In this document: piece after piece, positions 52,391 to 61,912 of the stretch
How the letters are laid out: each line of letters begins with the position of its first letter
Position numbering within the stretch: position 1 is the stretch's first letter
Source of the DNA: Alloascoidea africana
Taxonomy: Eukaryota > Ascomycota > Alloascoideomycetes > Alloascoideales > Alloascoideaceae
Direction: 5' to 3'
Assembly (NCBI GenBank): GCA_030581615.1
Contig: JAKTTT010000074.1
Span: 1 to 64,000, forward strand
DNA length: 64,000 nucleotides
Program-made: the position numbers and the translations under genes
The notes under the pieces: generated by a model
What the model saw: only the letters and a program-made list of their open reading frames with translations
Told to the model about the DNA's origin: nothing
The model's database searches: none

Positions 52391-53333
52391 TTATTTCTTG
52401 TCTCCAAACTGGAAAGGGCTGTCGAATTTGTTCGATGCTGCTGCACTGAACACAAACGAAGGGGCCTCGGATTTTTGTTCCTCTTTTCCAGAGCTGGTAT
52501 TGTTCGAGGCAAATGTGAAAGGACTGGCTTGTGTAGTTGGAGGCTTCTCTAGCACAAAAGATGGACCTTTGATAGTGTTGTTTGAGTCTTCGGATTCTTT
52601 TTTCGTTTCAGGTTCAGGTTTAGACTCGGACTCTTGTCCCGCTTGTTTATTACCATTGGTGTTTTCTTTCGACTCGGAAACATTGTTTCCCTCCTGTTTT
52701 GGCGCCTCTGTGGGTTTCGTTTCTAGGCTCTGAAACACATAGTCGACACGCTCCGGAGAATTAGTCTCAATCGTTTCTCTATACTTGAGATAAAGCTCAC
52801 AAGTGGATTTCAGATCCGCGCTCTTCTGCTTTGTAAGCGTTGTGTTTACAAAAATACGAAACATTTCGTTGAGTGCGAATCGTTTACCCTGTTTGACTAT
52901 CTCTGCTGTTGATTGTGGAGCCATCATTTTGAATATGGGTTTGAAATCTTGAGGCTTTTCATCCTTAGTTTCTGTTTTGGTATCTGCTGGAGTGCTTGTC
53001 TCTTTCGACTTTGATGGTGCATCATCTTGTTGAGGTTTCAACGAAGCAAATGGCGAGTTGGTTTCTTGCTTCGTGGCCGATTTACTCTGTGTTTTTTCCA
53101 AAAGAGATCTAGGTTTAAGAATCCTAACACAGCAGATAAAATGGATTTGTTTAGGTTAATTCAAGTCTCCAATAATCCCGTTTGATAGTCGCATACTTTC
53201 TGGCAGATAACACAGACTCGCCTGCTCTAACTGGAACATCGGGAGTATAATCATCAGCGTCTCCGTTCCTATCTGCCTCGTAAGGAGGTTGGTTCGTAAG
53301 TTGAACTTCGGATTTTCTTTTGCTGGAGGTCAT
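52391..53333 (-). CDS. NUP2: Nup2/Nup50-like nucleoporin without a visible Ran-binding domain, two exons
   Basis: Exon 1 is 53333-53197 and exon 2 is 53123-52391, giving 289 residues. Exon 1 encodes MTSSKRKSEVQLTNQPPYEA, then a ...DDYTPDVP block and VLSARK. The splice joins ARK to ILKPRSLL, matching the Nup2/Nup50 N-terminal signature that binds importin-alpha. Near the middle, PFASLK, FKPIFKMM and a helical segment (FALNEMFRIFVNTTLTKQK) are seen, then FG-like PFTFAS, SFVFSA, and a C-terminal PFQFGDKK. The S. cerevisiae protein is 720 residues with a C-terminal Ran-binding domain; here the protein stops well short of it. RPS25 and MID2 follow, as in S. cerevisiae YLR335W-YLR332W. The short length is real as read, with the stop at 52391. 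Confidence 0.8.
53124..53196 (-). other. NUP2 intron
   Basis: This 73-base phase-2 intron has a GTATGC donor at 53196 and GTGTTAG acceptor ending at 53124, with a TTAACC branch-like site in between. Joining restores ...SARK-ILKPRSLLEK. Confidence 0.82.
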
Positions 53334-53471
53334 TATTAGGAGTAGCCGATAAGACTTTGTTGGCGGAGGGGGAAGATGAAACAGGAAACGGCGACCACTT
53401 TATTTATTTGTTTATTACCAAGTAGCACCTACGAAAGAATCTATCCCAATGCGTAAAGTAGTGCATAAAAC

Positions 53472-53490
53472 ATCACGTGCGACACGTGAT
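53472..53490. promoter_or_regulatory. Paired, inverted CACGTG sites upstream of NUP2
   Basis: ATCACGTG at 53472-53479 and CACGTGAT at 53483-53490 are exact inverted copies separated by CGA. Both fit the Cbf1 consensus RTCACRTG. They lie about 140-155 bases before the NUP2 ATG. Binding is inferred; Cbf1 regulates sulphur, and in many yeasts ribosomal, genes. Confidence 0.5.
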
Positions 53491-53727
53491 ACGAAATTGC
53501 TTCCCTCTCCTTTATACACCCATACACTCGATTATTCCCATACTCTGATCTGCCCAGTCCTGAATCTATATCCCCTGCTCTCCCCTCTCCAGACTCTTGC
53601 ACTGACACAGCATTGTTAAAGTACCCAATGAGCTTCAACCACAGTTTTAATAAAGAAGATCCACCATCATTTACAGCCCATTATAGGTCCCTTTTCTCGG
53701 TCTTTAACGTTCATAAACTGGTCTGGT

Positions 53728-55154
53728 GCAGGTAAGTTCCTTGAGGTTGCACGAGAAGATGAAAGCGATTGGAAAATAGCAATATCTCTATTCTTTATCG
53801 AGGTGTCGAACATCCAGATGATGATTTTATTGATAGGAGGTTCACATTGCAAGATGGGGATTTCATTGATAGGGGGCTCACATTGCAAGATGGTGAAACC
53901 AATCACACGCAATTGCAAGAAGTGACACAACCAGCAAATCCTGTGTTAATGCTGTCCCGAAAGAGCGCTGTACGCGCTTTATTCGTCTTCAACCCTCTGA
54001 GAAATTCCGAGAGTCTTGTGTTTCTACTTCTGCTCATTTAGCCGAAAATGGATCTATGGTTGACGGTAATAATCTCAACACTGATGATATCATAAATAAT
54101 GTCCCCATGATTATTTCAGATGGAATGGGAGTGCACCTTGAAAGATCACTGGATAGTGATGTTTTCGTGGTTTTGAATCACATTAGAATAAAAGACCTCT
54201 GTACAGCATCAAGGTACAAGTTTGTGAGATTCTTGGAGGGGCATATCTCTCTCTTCTATTTCATCACTTATAAAGTGATTCTAACTGTTAATCGTTCCAT
54301 CGAGCAACAATAGGTTTTGTTTGCCTTTATTTCTCGTTGACTTATTAGACCTGTTGATGGTTAAAATCACTTTGTAAGTGATTAAATAGAAGAGCGATAT
54401 GTGACCTTCCAAGAATCTTGCAGACATGTACCTTGATGCTGTACAGAGGTCTTTTATTCTGATTTGATTCAAAACTACGAAAACATCACTATCCAGTGAT
54501 CTTTCAAGGCGCACTCTCATTCCATCTGAAATAATCATGGGGACATTATTTATGATATCATCAGTGTTGAGATTATTACCGTCAACCATAGATCCATTTT
54601 CGGCTAAATGAGCAGAAGTAGAAACACAAGACTCTCGGGATTTCTCAGGGGGTTGAAGACGAATATAGCGCGTACGGCGCTCTTTCGGGACAGCATCAAT
54701 GTTTATATTATACAAATTACATTGTTATTTGTCACGTTGTCGTGACTTCTATTCAGGGCTTTACCTTTAAACTGGCCCAAATAGATTTTGCCAGTCTTAT
54801 ATAGTTCTTTCTTAGAATAAAGATCTAAACTCGAACTTCTGAGTTTGGATCTTTAGTGCTTACACTAACAATAAAGATTACTGCTTTCTTCTTTAACAAT
54901 CAACACAGGATTTGCTGGTTGTGTCACTTCTTGCGCGTCATCGGTTTCATCATCTTGCAATTCCAATCCCCCATCAACAAATTCCTCTTCTTGCAATATG
55001 AACTCCCTATCAACACAATTCTCATCTTGAAATGTGATCCCCATCAATAAAATCGTCATCTGGATGTTCGACACCAGGATATAGAATAGAGACGTTAATA
55101 TTGTTATTTTCCAATCGCTTTCATCTTCTTGTGCAACCTCATGGGACTTACCTA
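53728..55154. repeat. Large imperfect fold-back (inverted repeat) with 74-bp spacer
   Basis: The left arm 53728-54285 and the right arm 54360-55154 are inverted copies; the right arm is split by a solo LTR at 54700-54898. The arms share LQ-D repeat segments (for example FTLQDG / FILQEE) and a 75-codon frame, VDGNNLNTDDIINNV. The content looks like an element or host fragment duplicated head to head, possibly LTR-element-derived. Old, with many differences between the arms. Family uncertain. Confidence 0.75.
54700..54898 (-). mobile_element. Solo LTR (fossil) with 5-bp target-site repeat
   Basis: This 199-base segment reads TGTTAAAG to ATAAACA on the minus strand, with a TATATAAG box. It is flanked by the same five bases (TTGAT on the minus strand) at 54695-54699 and 54899-54903. 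The matching place in the left arm of the fold-back is unoccupied (TTAAT). A second copy lies at 55958-56158. It is a solo LTR of an LTR retrotransposon, broken in the sense that no internal region remains. Confidence 0.85.
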
Positions 55155-55156
55155 CA

Positions 55157-55957
55157 TGTAAGATGGGTTCCCTTGTAAGATGGTCGACAAAGAGGAGTAC
55201 TTGAGTAGGAAGTTCTATATTACTCTGTTTTTCTAGTCCCCCTCTATGTATTATGGGGAAGTATGATATTTATATGATTCTATGGAATGTTCTCCAGACG
55301 GGCTTACTTAGGGGAACAGGAATGTGAGGAACGATAGAGCTCTCATATTACACCTCCCTCACTCAGACTGATGAAGCTCTGATTCCAGGGTGTTCGCTGA
55401 TGTATCGGTCTACCATGTCTTGAGCAGTCTTCTTCAGCAAGCTTATTGGTATCCATTATATGGATTTATCGATAAATTGAAATTGTATCTCCGTCCTCTT
55501 TTGTGGTGATCTAAGATGCTCCTCCTAGTGAAAGCATAGGGGTAGAGTTGAGGGCGAACTCCGCGGTTGGGATCAGTTGTATCCAATCTGAACTTTTGTC
55601 AACGTAAAGGCGCAGGCATTCTTGAATATTACGGATGGCTCGTTCTGATTTTCCGTTGCTTTGGTGGTGAGCAGTGACCGAGAGGTTGTGTGTGACTTGT
55701 AGGGTTTTGAGCACATCGGTAACGAGACTTCTCGTGAACTGGGAGCCTCTGTCGTATAGGGTAAAGTAGGCTGAAAAGAAGAGAGAAGCAAAATCGTCCG
55801 CTGAAAAGGTTTTGTTAATGGGGAAGAGGTGTACTCTCGATGAAAGTCTGTCCACGATGACTGAGATTGCATCAAAGGTGGCTTTGAGAGTAGAAGTGGG
55901 TGGGAATCCAGACACGATGTCATGGCAAATATCGGTCCAGCGCACGGAAGGTTCTTC
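55157..55957 (-). mobile_element. Ty3/gypsy-type 3' fragment: integrase, polypurine tract and LTR (fossil)
   Basis: On the minus strand an integrase core (55945-55511) shows WTDICHDIVSGFPP, FDAISVIVDRLSSRVHLFP, DRGSQFTRSLV and SNGKSERAIRNIQECLR, the Ty3/gypsy order. A purine-rich tract (about 55353-55365 on the minus strand) precedes an LTR-like segment of about 180-196 bases (55352 down to 55157 or 55174, TGTAATATG to CTTACA). The LTR differs from the TGTTAAAG family at 54700 and 55958, so this is another family. The element is a fragment, broken, age not precise. Confidence 0.75.
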
Positions 55958-56158
55958 TGTTTATATATTATACAAATTATATTATTATCAATCATGATGT
56001 TGTGACTTTTATTCAGGGATTTAAACTGGCCCAAAGAGCTTTTGCCAGTCTTATATAGTTCTTTACTTCGAATAGATAAGAGATCTAAACTCCTACTTCT
56101 GAGTGTAGATCTTTAGTCCTTACGCTTACAATAAAGATTACTGCTTTCTTCTTTAACA
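55958..56158 (-). mobile_element. LTR copy of the TGTTAAAG family (fossil)
   Basis: This 201-base segment matches the solo LTR at 54700-54898 along most of its length, with the same ends. No matching 5-bp target repeat is seen at its borders (flanks TCTTC and ATTAC), consistent with recombination after insertion. It separates the gypsy integrase fragment from the second fold-back. Confidence 0.75.
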
Positions 56159-56160
56159 AT

Positions 56161-56471
56161 TACTCAATAACTCAGTTACTAGGGCCAAGAAAGATTTAGA
56201 TAATATCCTTTCCCATTGTACAGGATCGAATGACATCCAAGCAAAAACCATCAAGAACTTCGATATTCATCTTAGTTGTCTAGAAACAATTGGGAGGTAC
56301 GCTGCAGTTGCGTATGACCTTAATTTGCTGTGTACCTCCGAATTGTTTCCAAACAGAAAAGATTATTATCAAAGTTCTTGATGGTTTTCGCTTGGATGCC
56401 ATTTGCTCCAGTCGAATGGGAAAGGATATTATCTAAATCTTTCTTGGCCTTTGTAACTGAGTTATTGAGTA
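56161..56471. repeat. Second fold-back, about 140-bp arms with 31-bp spacer
   Basis: The left arm 56161-56300 and right arm 56332-56471 are inverted copies with several differences; the spacer is 56301-56331. The minus-strand frame includes ILGILNNSVTKAKKDLDNIL and SHSTGANGIQAKTIKNF, helix-rich and possibly gag-like, but the family is not certain. Confidence 0.7.
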
Positions 56472-57153
56472 TTCCCAATATCGCTGAAAGGGGTTCTTGA
56501 AAACAATACTGAAAAACAGAGCTTTTCCAGCTTTCGGCTGTGTTACTTGTAACAATGTTTGAAAGTGGGAATGGCTTCAGAACTTGTGCTAAACATTCAG
56601 GAGTATTAACGATTATCGAGATGGTGTTTTTTTTGAACTTCTTTTATTACACCCATTCATACTAGCTACTTAGATATGTTGAGCTCAGCAAAAGTACGGT
56701 GCACGTGATGTCATATAGGGCTCAACCCTATCATTTCCACAATCAGAATTCTCAAAATTATCCGCGTACATACCAGCCTGCGAACATTGTAGACCGATGC
56801 AACTGTAGACTAGTCGTTTGGCAAACCAGTCTGTTCCCAGAAGGACCATAACATAGCATTTGGCTAAACAAAAAGAAGGTATGTGTGATTGTTGGGGTTG
56901 ATCTCTCTTTTTCCAGAAATGGGGGCCGTTATAATGTACTGGGTTCATGATATGCAGAATTCAAGAAATGGGGTTGGAGCAGGAAGCGATCGAAGAGTTC
57001 AACCAACAAAGCGGTAACGATAACTCGACAATTCATGTTCTGATACCTACAAACAGAAGGATACGACTGTGATCCAAGATGTCCTCATTTTATTTTCTAT
57101 CTCAAATCCTTGTACTGAATGGGAAAAGGTTACTGACCAGAGATTCTGATAGA
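56472..57153. promoter_or_regulatory. Retroelement debris and RPS25 upstream region
   Basis: The first 200 bases continue element-like sequence with small ORFs. CACGTG at 56702-56707 and the last 150 bases before 57154 belong to the likely RPS25 promoter and leader. An in-frame ATG at 57079 would add 25 residues that do not resemble S25 proteins. Confidence 0.45.
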
Positions 57154-57474
57154 ATGCCACCAAAAGTCCAAGCTACCAAAGCTGCCAAAGCCGCTGCCGC
57201 TGCCGCTGGTGGAAAGAAGAGCAAGAAGAAGTGGTCCAAGGGCAAGGTTAAGGACAAGGCCAACCACGTTGTTGTTTTGGACCAGGAGAAATACGACAGA
57301 ATTTTGAAAGAGGCCCCAACATACCGATTTGTATCAGTTTCTGTTCTGGTTGACAGGCTAAAGATTGGAGGATCAGTTGCGCGTGCGGCTATTCGAAAGT
57401 TGGAGGAGGATGGTCTCATTACACCCGTTGTCAAGCACAGCAAGCAGGCGGTATACACTCGTGCCTCTGCTTAA
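57154..57474 (+). CDS. RPS25: 40S ribosomal protein eS25
   Basis: The 106-residue product (108 in S. cerevisiae) begins [20 protein letters not shown] and has a basic N-terminal tail ([20 protein letters not shown]). A winged-helix core follows ([20 protein letters not shown], then [20 protein letters not shown]). I chose the second in-frame ATG because it matches the family start. The CTG codon in SVLVDRL falls on a conserved Leu, evidence for the standard code. eS25 sits on the 40S head near the E site and is needed for IRES and RAN-type initiation. It is divergent from NUP2 across the element-rich gap. Confidence 0.95.
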   Translation: MPPKVQATKAAKAAAAAAGGKKSKKKWSKGKVKDKANHVVVLDQEKYDRILKEAPTYRFVSVSVLVDRLKIGGSVARAAIRKLEEDGLITPVVKHSKQAVYTRASA

Positions 57475-58266
57475 AGAAACCAAAGGAGTGTACGTGTGTG
57501 TTTGTGTCTGTTTTAGTTTAATAAATACTACCACATTGAAACGGAATTGAGCTGGCCCACACAGCGGTAGTCTTCGTAGTGCCCTTGAACGAAACCGGGA
57601 TGTGTAGACGTGTAGCTGACATTGGGAGTGAACATGCCTTGGTACCGGCTCGGATTCAGATGATTTGCGATTTTGGCAGAACTTCTTGGCACTCTCTGCT
57701 GGTTTTGGTTGGGCACACGGGCACCGCATTTGAGTGTCTGAAAATAGAGTCAGCCATGGATACCGTTCTTTCGTAAACGGCGGTGGTGATGATGAAGGAG
57801 ATGGAGATGACCATATAGATATCAACAATGAACCAACGTGATTCACAGCGCCATCGCTCCCTGTGCACTGGTCTCTCTCTGATACCGCCACATGCCTGTT
57901 CTCTACGACCTCTTACAAGCCAAGACGCCCGTGAGCGTCTTCCCCAACAGCCAGCCCTCTCGTTGAAGCAGCAAAAGGCGAAAAAGCAGGTAAGCGACAA
58001 AGCGAAACTTCACCCAGGTGTTCTGCAGGCCTGCCGAATGTGGCAGGAGGCAGACGCATCGGGCCACATGCAGACGGCTGCAGCAACTAAAAATACACAC
58101 TCTTTTTTTTTTCTTTCTGTGCCAACGCTTTTATTTCCTTTCAGATTCTGGGATTCCTTATATATTGGCACCGTCATCTTTTTCCCTCTTCTCCTTTCTC
58201 TTTCTTTTTCTTTTTTTTGGTTTGCGTTTTTTGCTTCGCACGGTTCTTGTTGTCCACACATTTTCC
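57475..58266. promoter_or_regulatory. RPS25-MID2 intergenic region
   Basis: About 790 bases with overlapping short frames on both strands (57373-57891, 57656-58000, 57828-58322). None matches a known protein. A pyrimidine-rich run from about 58120 to 58235 just before the MID2 ATG is the probable leader. Confidence 0.35.
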
Positions 58267-59628
58267 ATGAACACAGCTTGGTTTCTGGTAATAGGCTTTG
58301 TTCTTTACAAGTTTGTGTTTAGCTTGCAGATGGAGAGCAAAGGGTCTGCTGGCATGGGAGATCAGCTCAGCACGCTATCGTCGGTTTACGTCCAACGGAC
58401 GGCGGCCGACTCTGGCTACTGTTTGACGAAGACGACTGCTGTCGCCATTGCCAATGCTCCTGGTCCCGGCGAAAGTCGTGGCGAGGGCCTGGGAGCAGCG
58501 AAATGGGCGTGGGCGTGGATCTGGAAAAGGGATGCTGCCGATACCGATTTCAATACCAATACGAATACCTATTCCATCGCCAGTTCCATTCTCTCTTGCA
58601 ATCGCCAGCCATATCACAGCCACCAGCTCAAACGGCAGCCCGGAATTGACCCAGATCGCCCTCATCCTCCTCCTCGCCCCCGATCCGAAGTGACAGTCAC
58701 CAACGTGCAAACCATGACCACTGTTAATGGCAACACCGACCCGATCGTAGAAGTGATCACTGAAGTCAGGACCTCGACCTCCCCTCCAACAGACACCAGC
58801 ACCAGGACCTATACCCAAACGAGAACTGCAGATGTGACTGAATCAGATTCTGAGCCTGAGCCTGAGCCTGAGCCCTCAGAAACCGCCGTTGCTTCCCCAA
58901 CTGATGAGAAAGAAACTCCGTCTCCTGTGCCCACACAGACCAAAACCGAGACCAAAATCGAAACCTCTACCAGTTCTCCAGAGACTCCAACGGACACCTT
59001 GACCACTCCGTTTGTGATAACAACTTCTGAAGTCACCACATCTATTACACCCGAAGACGGTCTGTCTACGTCTACAAATGAGGATGGCACGGTTTACCTT
59101 ATTGACATGACCCAGACGATCGTAGCGAGTCAGTCAACTTCCTCTACCAGCTCCGGCTCTTCAGCAACCCATTCTGGTGACTCCAGCGAAGCCTCCGCCA
59201 CTGCAAGCCCTGATTCATCCTCAAGCTCGCTCTCCACAAACAGCCGCAACATCATCATCGGTTCCGTCGTTGGTGCGGGAGGAGCACTAATTTTGGGAGG
59301 AATCCTGTTTGCGTTATATCTGAAGCGCCGGAGACGACGTGGAGGAAGTGGAGGACCACGGAAGGAGCCAGAGTTGGATATTGTGGAGACTATGGATGAC
59401 GGCGATGGGGATCCTCATGGTGGGCATGGGGGTTCAAAGCTTGGGAATTTGCGTAATAAGACTATGAATGTGCTTTCGAAAATCGGAATTGGAAGTGGTG
59501 GTAGGTATTACTATAACGATGACCATGCAAATTCGCGATATGGGAGGAACCAAACTGATATGTTCCGGCAGAACTTGGACCAGTACCATTTATCCAGCCA
59601 GAGGACAAACCAAGCCACAAATTTCTAA
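58267..59628 (+). CDS. MID2: Mid2/Mtl1-type Ser/Thr-rich cell-wall-stress sensor
   Basis: The 453-residue protein starts at ATG 58267 with a secretion signal (MNTAWFLVIGFVLYKFVFSL). The ectodomain is Ser/Thr-rich with Pro-Glu repeats (EPEPEPEP) and many likely O-mannosylation sites. A single membrane span follows NRNI-type NSRNIIIGSVVGAGGALILG, then ILFALYLKRRRRR and a cytoplasmic tail of roughly 100 residues. Mid2 and Mtl1 sense wall damage and activate Rom2/Rho1/Pkc1. The SRN-IIIGSVVG junction matches Mid2. The middle (PYHSHQLKRQ...PRPRSEV) is unusual, so a small intron or frame ambiguity cannot be excluded. Next to RPS25, as in S. cerevisiae YLR332W. Confidence 0.78.
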   Translation: MNTAWFLVIGFVLYKFVFSLQMESKGSAGMGDQLSTLSSVYVQRTAADSGYCLTKTTAVAIANAPGPGESRGEGLGAAKWAWAWIWKRDAADTDFNTNTNTYSIASSILSCNRQPYHSHQLKRQPGIDPDRPHPPPRPRSEVTVTNVQTMTTVNGNTDPIVEVITEVRTSTSPPTDTSTRTYTQTRTADVTESDSEPEPEPEPSETAVASPTDEKETPSPVPTQTKTETKIETSTSSPETPTDTLTTPFVITTSEVTTSITPEDGLSTSTNEDGTVYLIDMTQTIVASQSTSSTSSGSSATHSGDSSEASATASPDSSSSSLSTNSRNIIIGSVVGAGGALILGGILFALYLKRRRRRGGSGGPRKEPELDIVETMDDGDGDPHGGHGGSKLGNLRNKTMNVLSKIGIGSGGRYYYNDDHANSRYGRNQTDMFRQNLDQYHLSSQRTNQATNF

Positions 59629-60121
59629 TGATTTTAACTCTTTTTTCTTTCTTCCTACGTTTTGTTTTATTTTGGTTGCATATTTGCATACTTGCATTGT
59701 CTTGTACTTATCTTGGCTTTCTGAATTGCATTGTTTTATTTGAGCATCTTTATGTCATTGAATTTACTCTTTCTTTTTGTTAATTTGATTTCTTTTTTCC
59801 ATGTTATTGGGTTTTTAAAACACTCTGCTTTCAGTCTCCGTTTCCAAATTTTTCCCTCCCCCCTTTTTTTTTTTTTTTGGATTGTTTAATTGGTTTAGTT
59901 GAATAAATCACTTGCATTATCTGTACACTATGGTAAATCTGTTTATTTTCAAAAATAGAGACCATCTTTAAATGTGGTAATAATTATAAAAAAAGATAAC
60001 TGACATTACTGCGTTCCCATTCAAAATTAACAAACATAAAGGGAGAGAAAAAAAAATTTTAGTAGTAAATAACAAAAATTTTAGCAAAAACAATAAATAA
60101 AAAACTTATTAAAGAATGAAT
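59629..60121. other. Convergent MID2/permease 3' region
   Basis: About 490 A/T-rich bases with poly-T and poly-A runs, between convergent genes. No gene seen. Confidence 0.45.
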
Positions 60122-61912
60122 TTAGCTTCTTCCAAAATGCAACACCTTTCTTTTCCAAATATATATTTGATATTTCAATTTCCCATACCAACCCGTCTCA
60201 CTCTTCTCGATCAATTCTTGTAAAACGCGTTCTTTCTCCTCCGCTTTGCGGAAAATTCCTTCACCTTCTCCCCAAACAAGACCAGAGTCAAGATCGGCAT
60301 CGGAAGACTTTATATACTTGTCCGTTTTCCAAAATCTAATCTTCCATCCACAGTAACAAATTGCAAAAACGGCTACTCCGAGATATGTGCCAAACGGGTT
60401 TTTCCAATCAAATGGCTCGTATTGCGTAGAGGCATAACCCATTCCTGCAAATAGAAACAGCCCAACGACGATCACCGTTATGGGCAATAAAGGGTATAGA
60501 GGTTGCACAAAGGGCAAATCTGAAAGAGGCCTGTTTTGAGCTTTCATGGCTTGTCTGAATCTGATGGATATGAGGCCTGCAGAAGTCCAGGTTAAAATCG
60601 CACTTGCACTGGTAATGTTCATGAACCAGGTGAAGACAACGCCATTGCCCCATATCGTGGTTAAAAAGACCAGACAGGAAATGGCACCGGTTAAAAACAT
60701 GGCGTACATGGGCACGCCTCGCTTGTTTACAACGCCAAAGATAGGAAAGAACCGGCGCTCTTGGGACATGGCCATGAGCATTCTGGAGGACGCAAAGAAG
60801 CAAGAGTTTATCGCTGACAGGACTGCCGTCAACAGAACAGCGTTTACAACGTGCACGGCTGGACCAAAACCGGCCATTTGGAAAACAATGGTGATGGGGG
60901 AAACCGAAACGTCACTATCAAAGTAGGCATTCAAAAGTCTGGGGTCCTTGTGGTTGATACAGAGACCAACGACAAGACAGGTCAGAATCATAAAGATCAA
61001 AATACGGAAAACCGTGAGCTTGACGGCTGTTGGAATTGCTTTCCACGGCTTTGCAGTTTCTCCCGAGGTCAGAGTGACGAGCTCGGTGCCGCCAAACGAG
61101 TAAAATGCGAATACTATCGTCTGGAACCAGGCGCTGAAGCCGCCAACCCAGGCATTCCCATCTCGAAAGTTGGCGAGACCAGGAGAAGGCACTTCTGCGG
61201 TCGGGATGGCGCCCCAGTCGTAGAGGAGACCAACGATGATGAACAGAATGATAAAGAGGACCTTGACCATCGTGAACCAGTACTCGGCCTCGCCGTAGGT
61301 CTTGACGCTGATCAGATTGAGAACAAAGAGCGGCACGAGAATCACAATGGCCCATACCCAGGAAGCAACGTTGGGCAGCCAAAACTGGATGATGATGGCT
61401 GCCGCCGTCAGTTCGCTGGGGATGCTGAAGGACCATTGCAAGTAGTAGTTGATTCCCAGAGCAAATCCAAACGAGTCGTCCACGAAGCGAGTGCCATAGT
61501 GCGAGAAAGAGCCCGAGTTGGGGATGTACGAGGACATCTCGCCAAGAACCACCACCACGGCGTACACAAAGAAGCCACACACGGTGTAGGCCACCAGCGA
61601 CCCGGCGGGACCACTGTACGCGATGCCCTCACCTATCGCGAGGAAAACTCCGGTGCCGATCGTGCCTCCCAGAGCGATAAACGTAATGTGTCGGGATTTG
61701 AGAGTCTTGGCCACTTTCGCCGAGCCATCGCCAAAGAAGCGGCTTCGAAAATTTCTTTGTGCGCCGTCTTCAGATACGAGGATGCTCCCTTGCTGTTGCG
61801 CCTGGTGGCCATCATCGTAGGAGTTGGACTGGCTGAGGCCGATGCCGATGGACGACGACCTCGCCGTCACGAGGTTGTTCTTCTCCAGATCAGAAGGTGA
61901 AGACGATCGCAT
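60122..61912 (-). CDS. YAT-family amino-acid permease
   Basis: This 596-residue protein has the amino-acid-permease (YAT/APC) pattern: a hydrophilic N-terminus of about 70 residues, then LKSRHITFIALGGTIGTGVF and AYSGPAGSLVAYTVCGFFVY, 12 predicted membrane spans, and a hydrophilic tail. The family block after span 3 is GEMSSYIPNSGSFSHYGTRF. Span 6 region FYSFGGTELVTLTSGET and a later AVLSAINSCFFASSRMLMAM are characteristic. It looks closer to the general/dicarboxylic or filamentous-type permeases than to Can1/Lyp1; the substrate is not decided. A 349-codon frame on the opposite strand is a GC-bias shadow. Confidence 0.9.
   Translation of the reverse strand: MRSSSPSDLEKNNLVTARSSSIGIGLSQSNSYDDGHQAQQQGSILVSEDGAQRNFRSRFFGDGSAKVAKTLKSRHITFIALGGTIGTGVFLAIGEGIAYSGPAGSLVAYTVCGFFVYAVVVVLGEMSSYIPNSGSFSHYGTRFVDDSFGFALGINYYLQWSFSIPSELTAAAIIIQFWLPNVASWVWAIVILVPLFVLNLISVKTYGEAEYWFTMVKVLFIILFIIVGLLYDWGAIPTAEVPSPGLANFRDGNAWVGGFSAWFQTIVFAFYSFGGTELVTLTSGETAKPWKAIPTAVKLTVFRILIFMILTCLVVGLCINHKDPRLLNAYFDSDVSVSPITIVFQMAGFGPAVHVVNAVLLTAVLSAINSCFFASSRMLMAMSQERRFFPIFGVVNKRGVPMYAMFLTGAISCLVFLTTIWGNGVVFTWFMNITSASAILTWTSAGLISIRFRQAMKAQNRPLSDLPFVQPLYPLLPITVIVVGLFLFAGMGYASTQYEPFDWKNPFGTYLGVAVFAICYCGWKIRFWKTDKYIKSSDADLDSGLVWGEGEGIFRKAEEKERVLQELIEKSETGWYGKLKYQIYIWKRKVLHFGRS

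Noticed and set aside
56685-56948. 87-codon minus-strand frame upstream of RPS25 with a GTDWFAKR stretch
   Set aside because: Too little to support a retroelement protease or any other assignment.
57079-57153. In-frame 25-residue N-terminal extension of RPS25
   Set aside because: Not like any S25 start; MPPK at 57154 matches the family.
57373-58322. Frames of 114-172 codons between RPS25 and MID2
   Set aside because: Overlap each other on both strands without recognisable domains; part of leader and 3' sequence.
60851-61900. 349-codon plus-strand frame opposite the permease
   Set aside because: The permease on the other strand is unmistakable; this frame is its antisense shadow.
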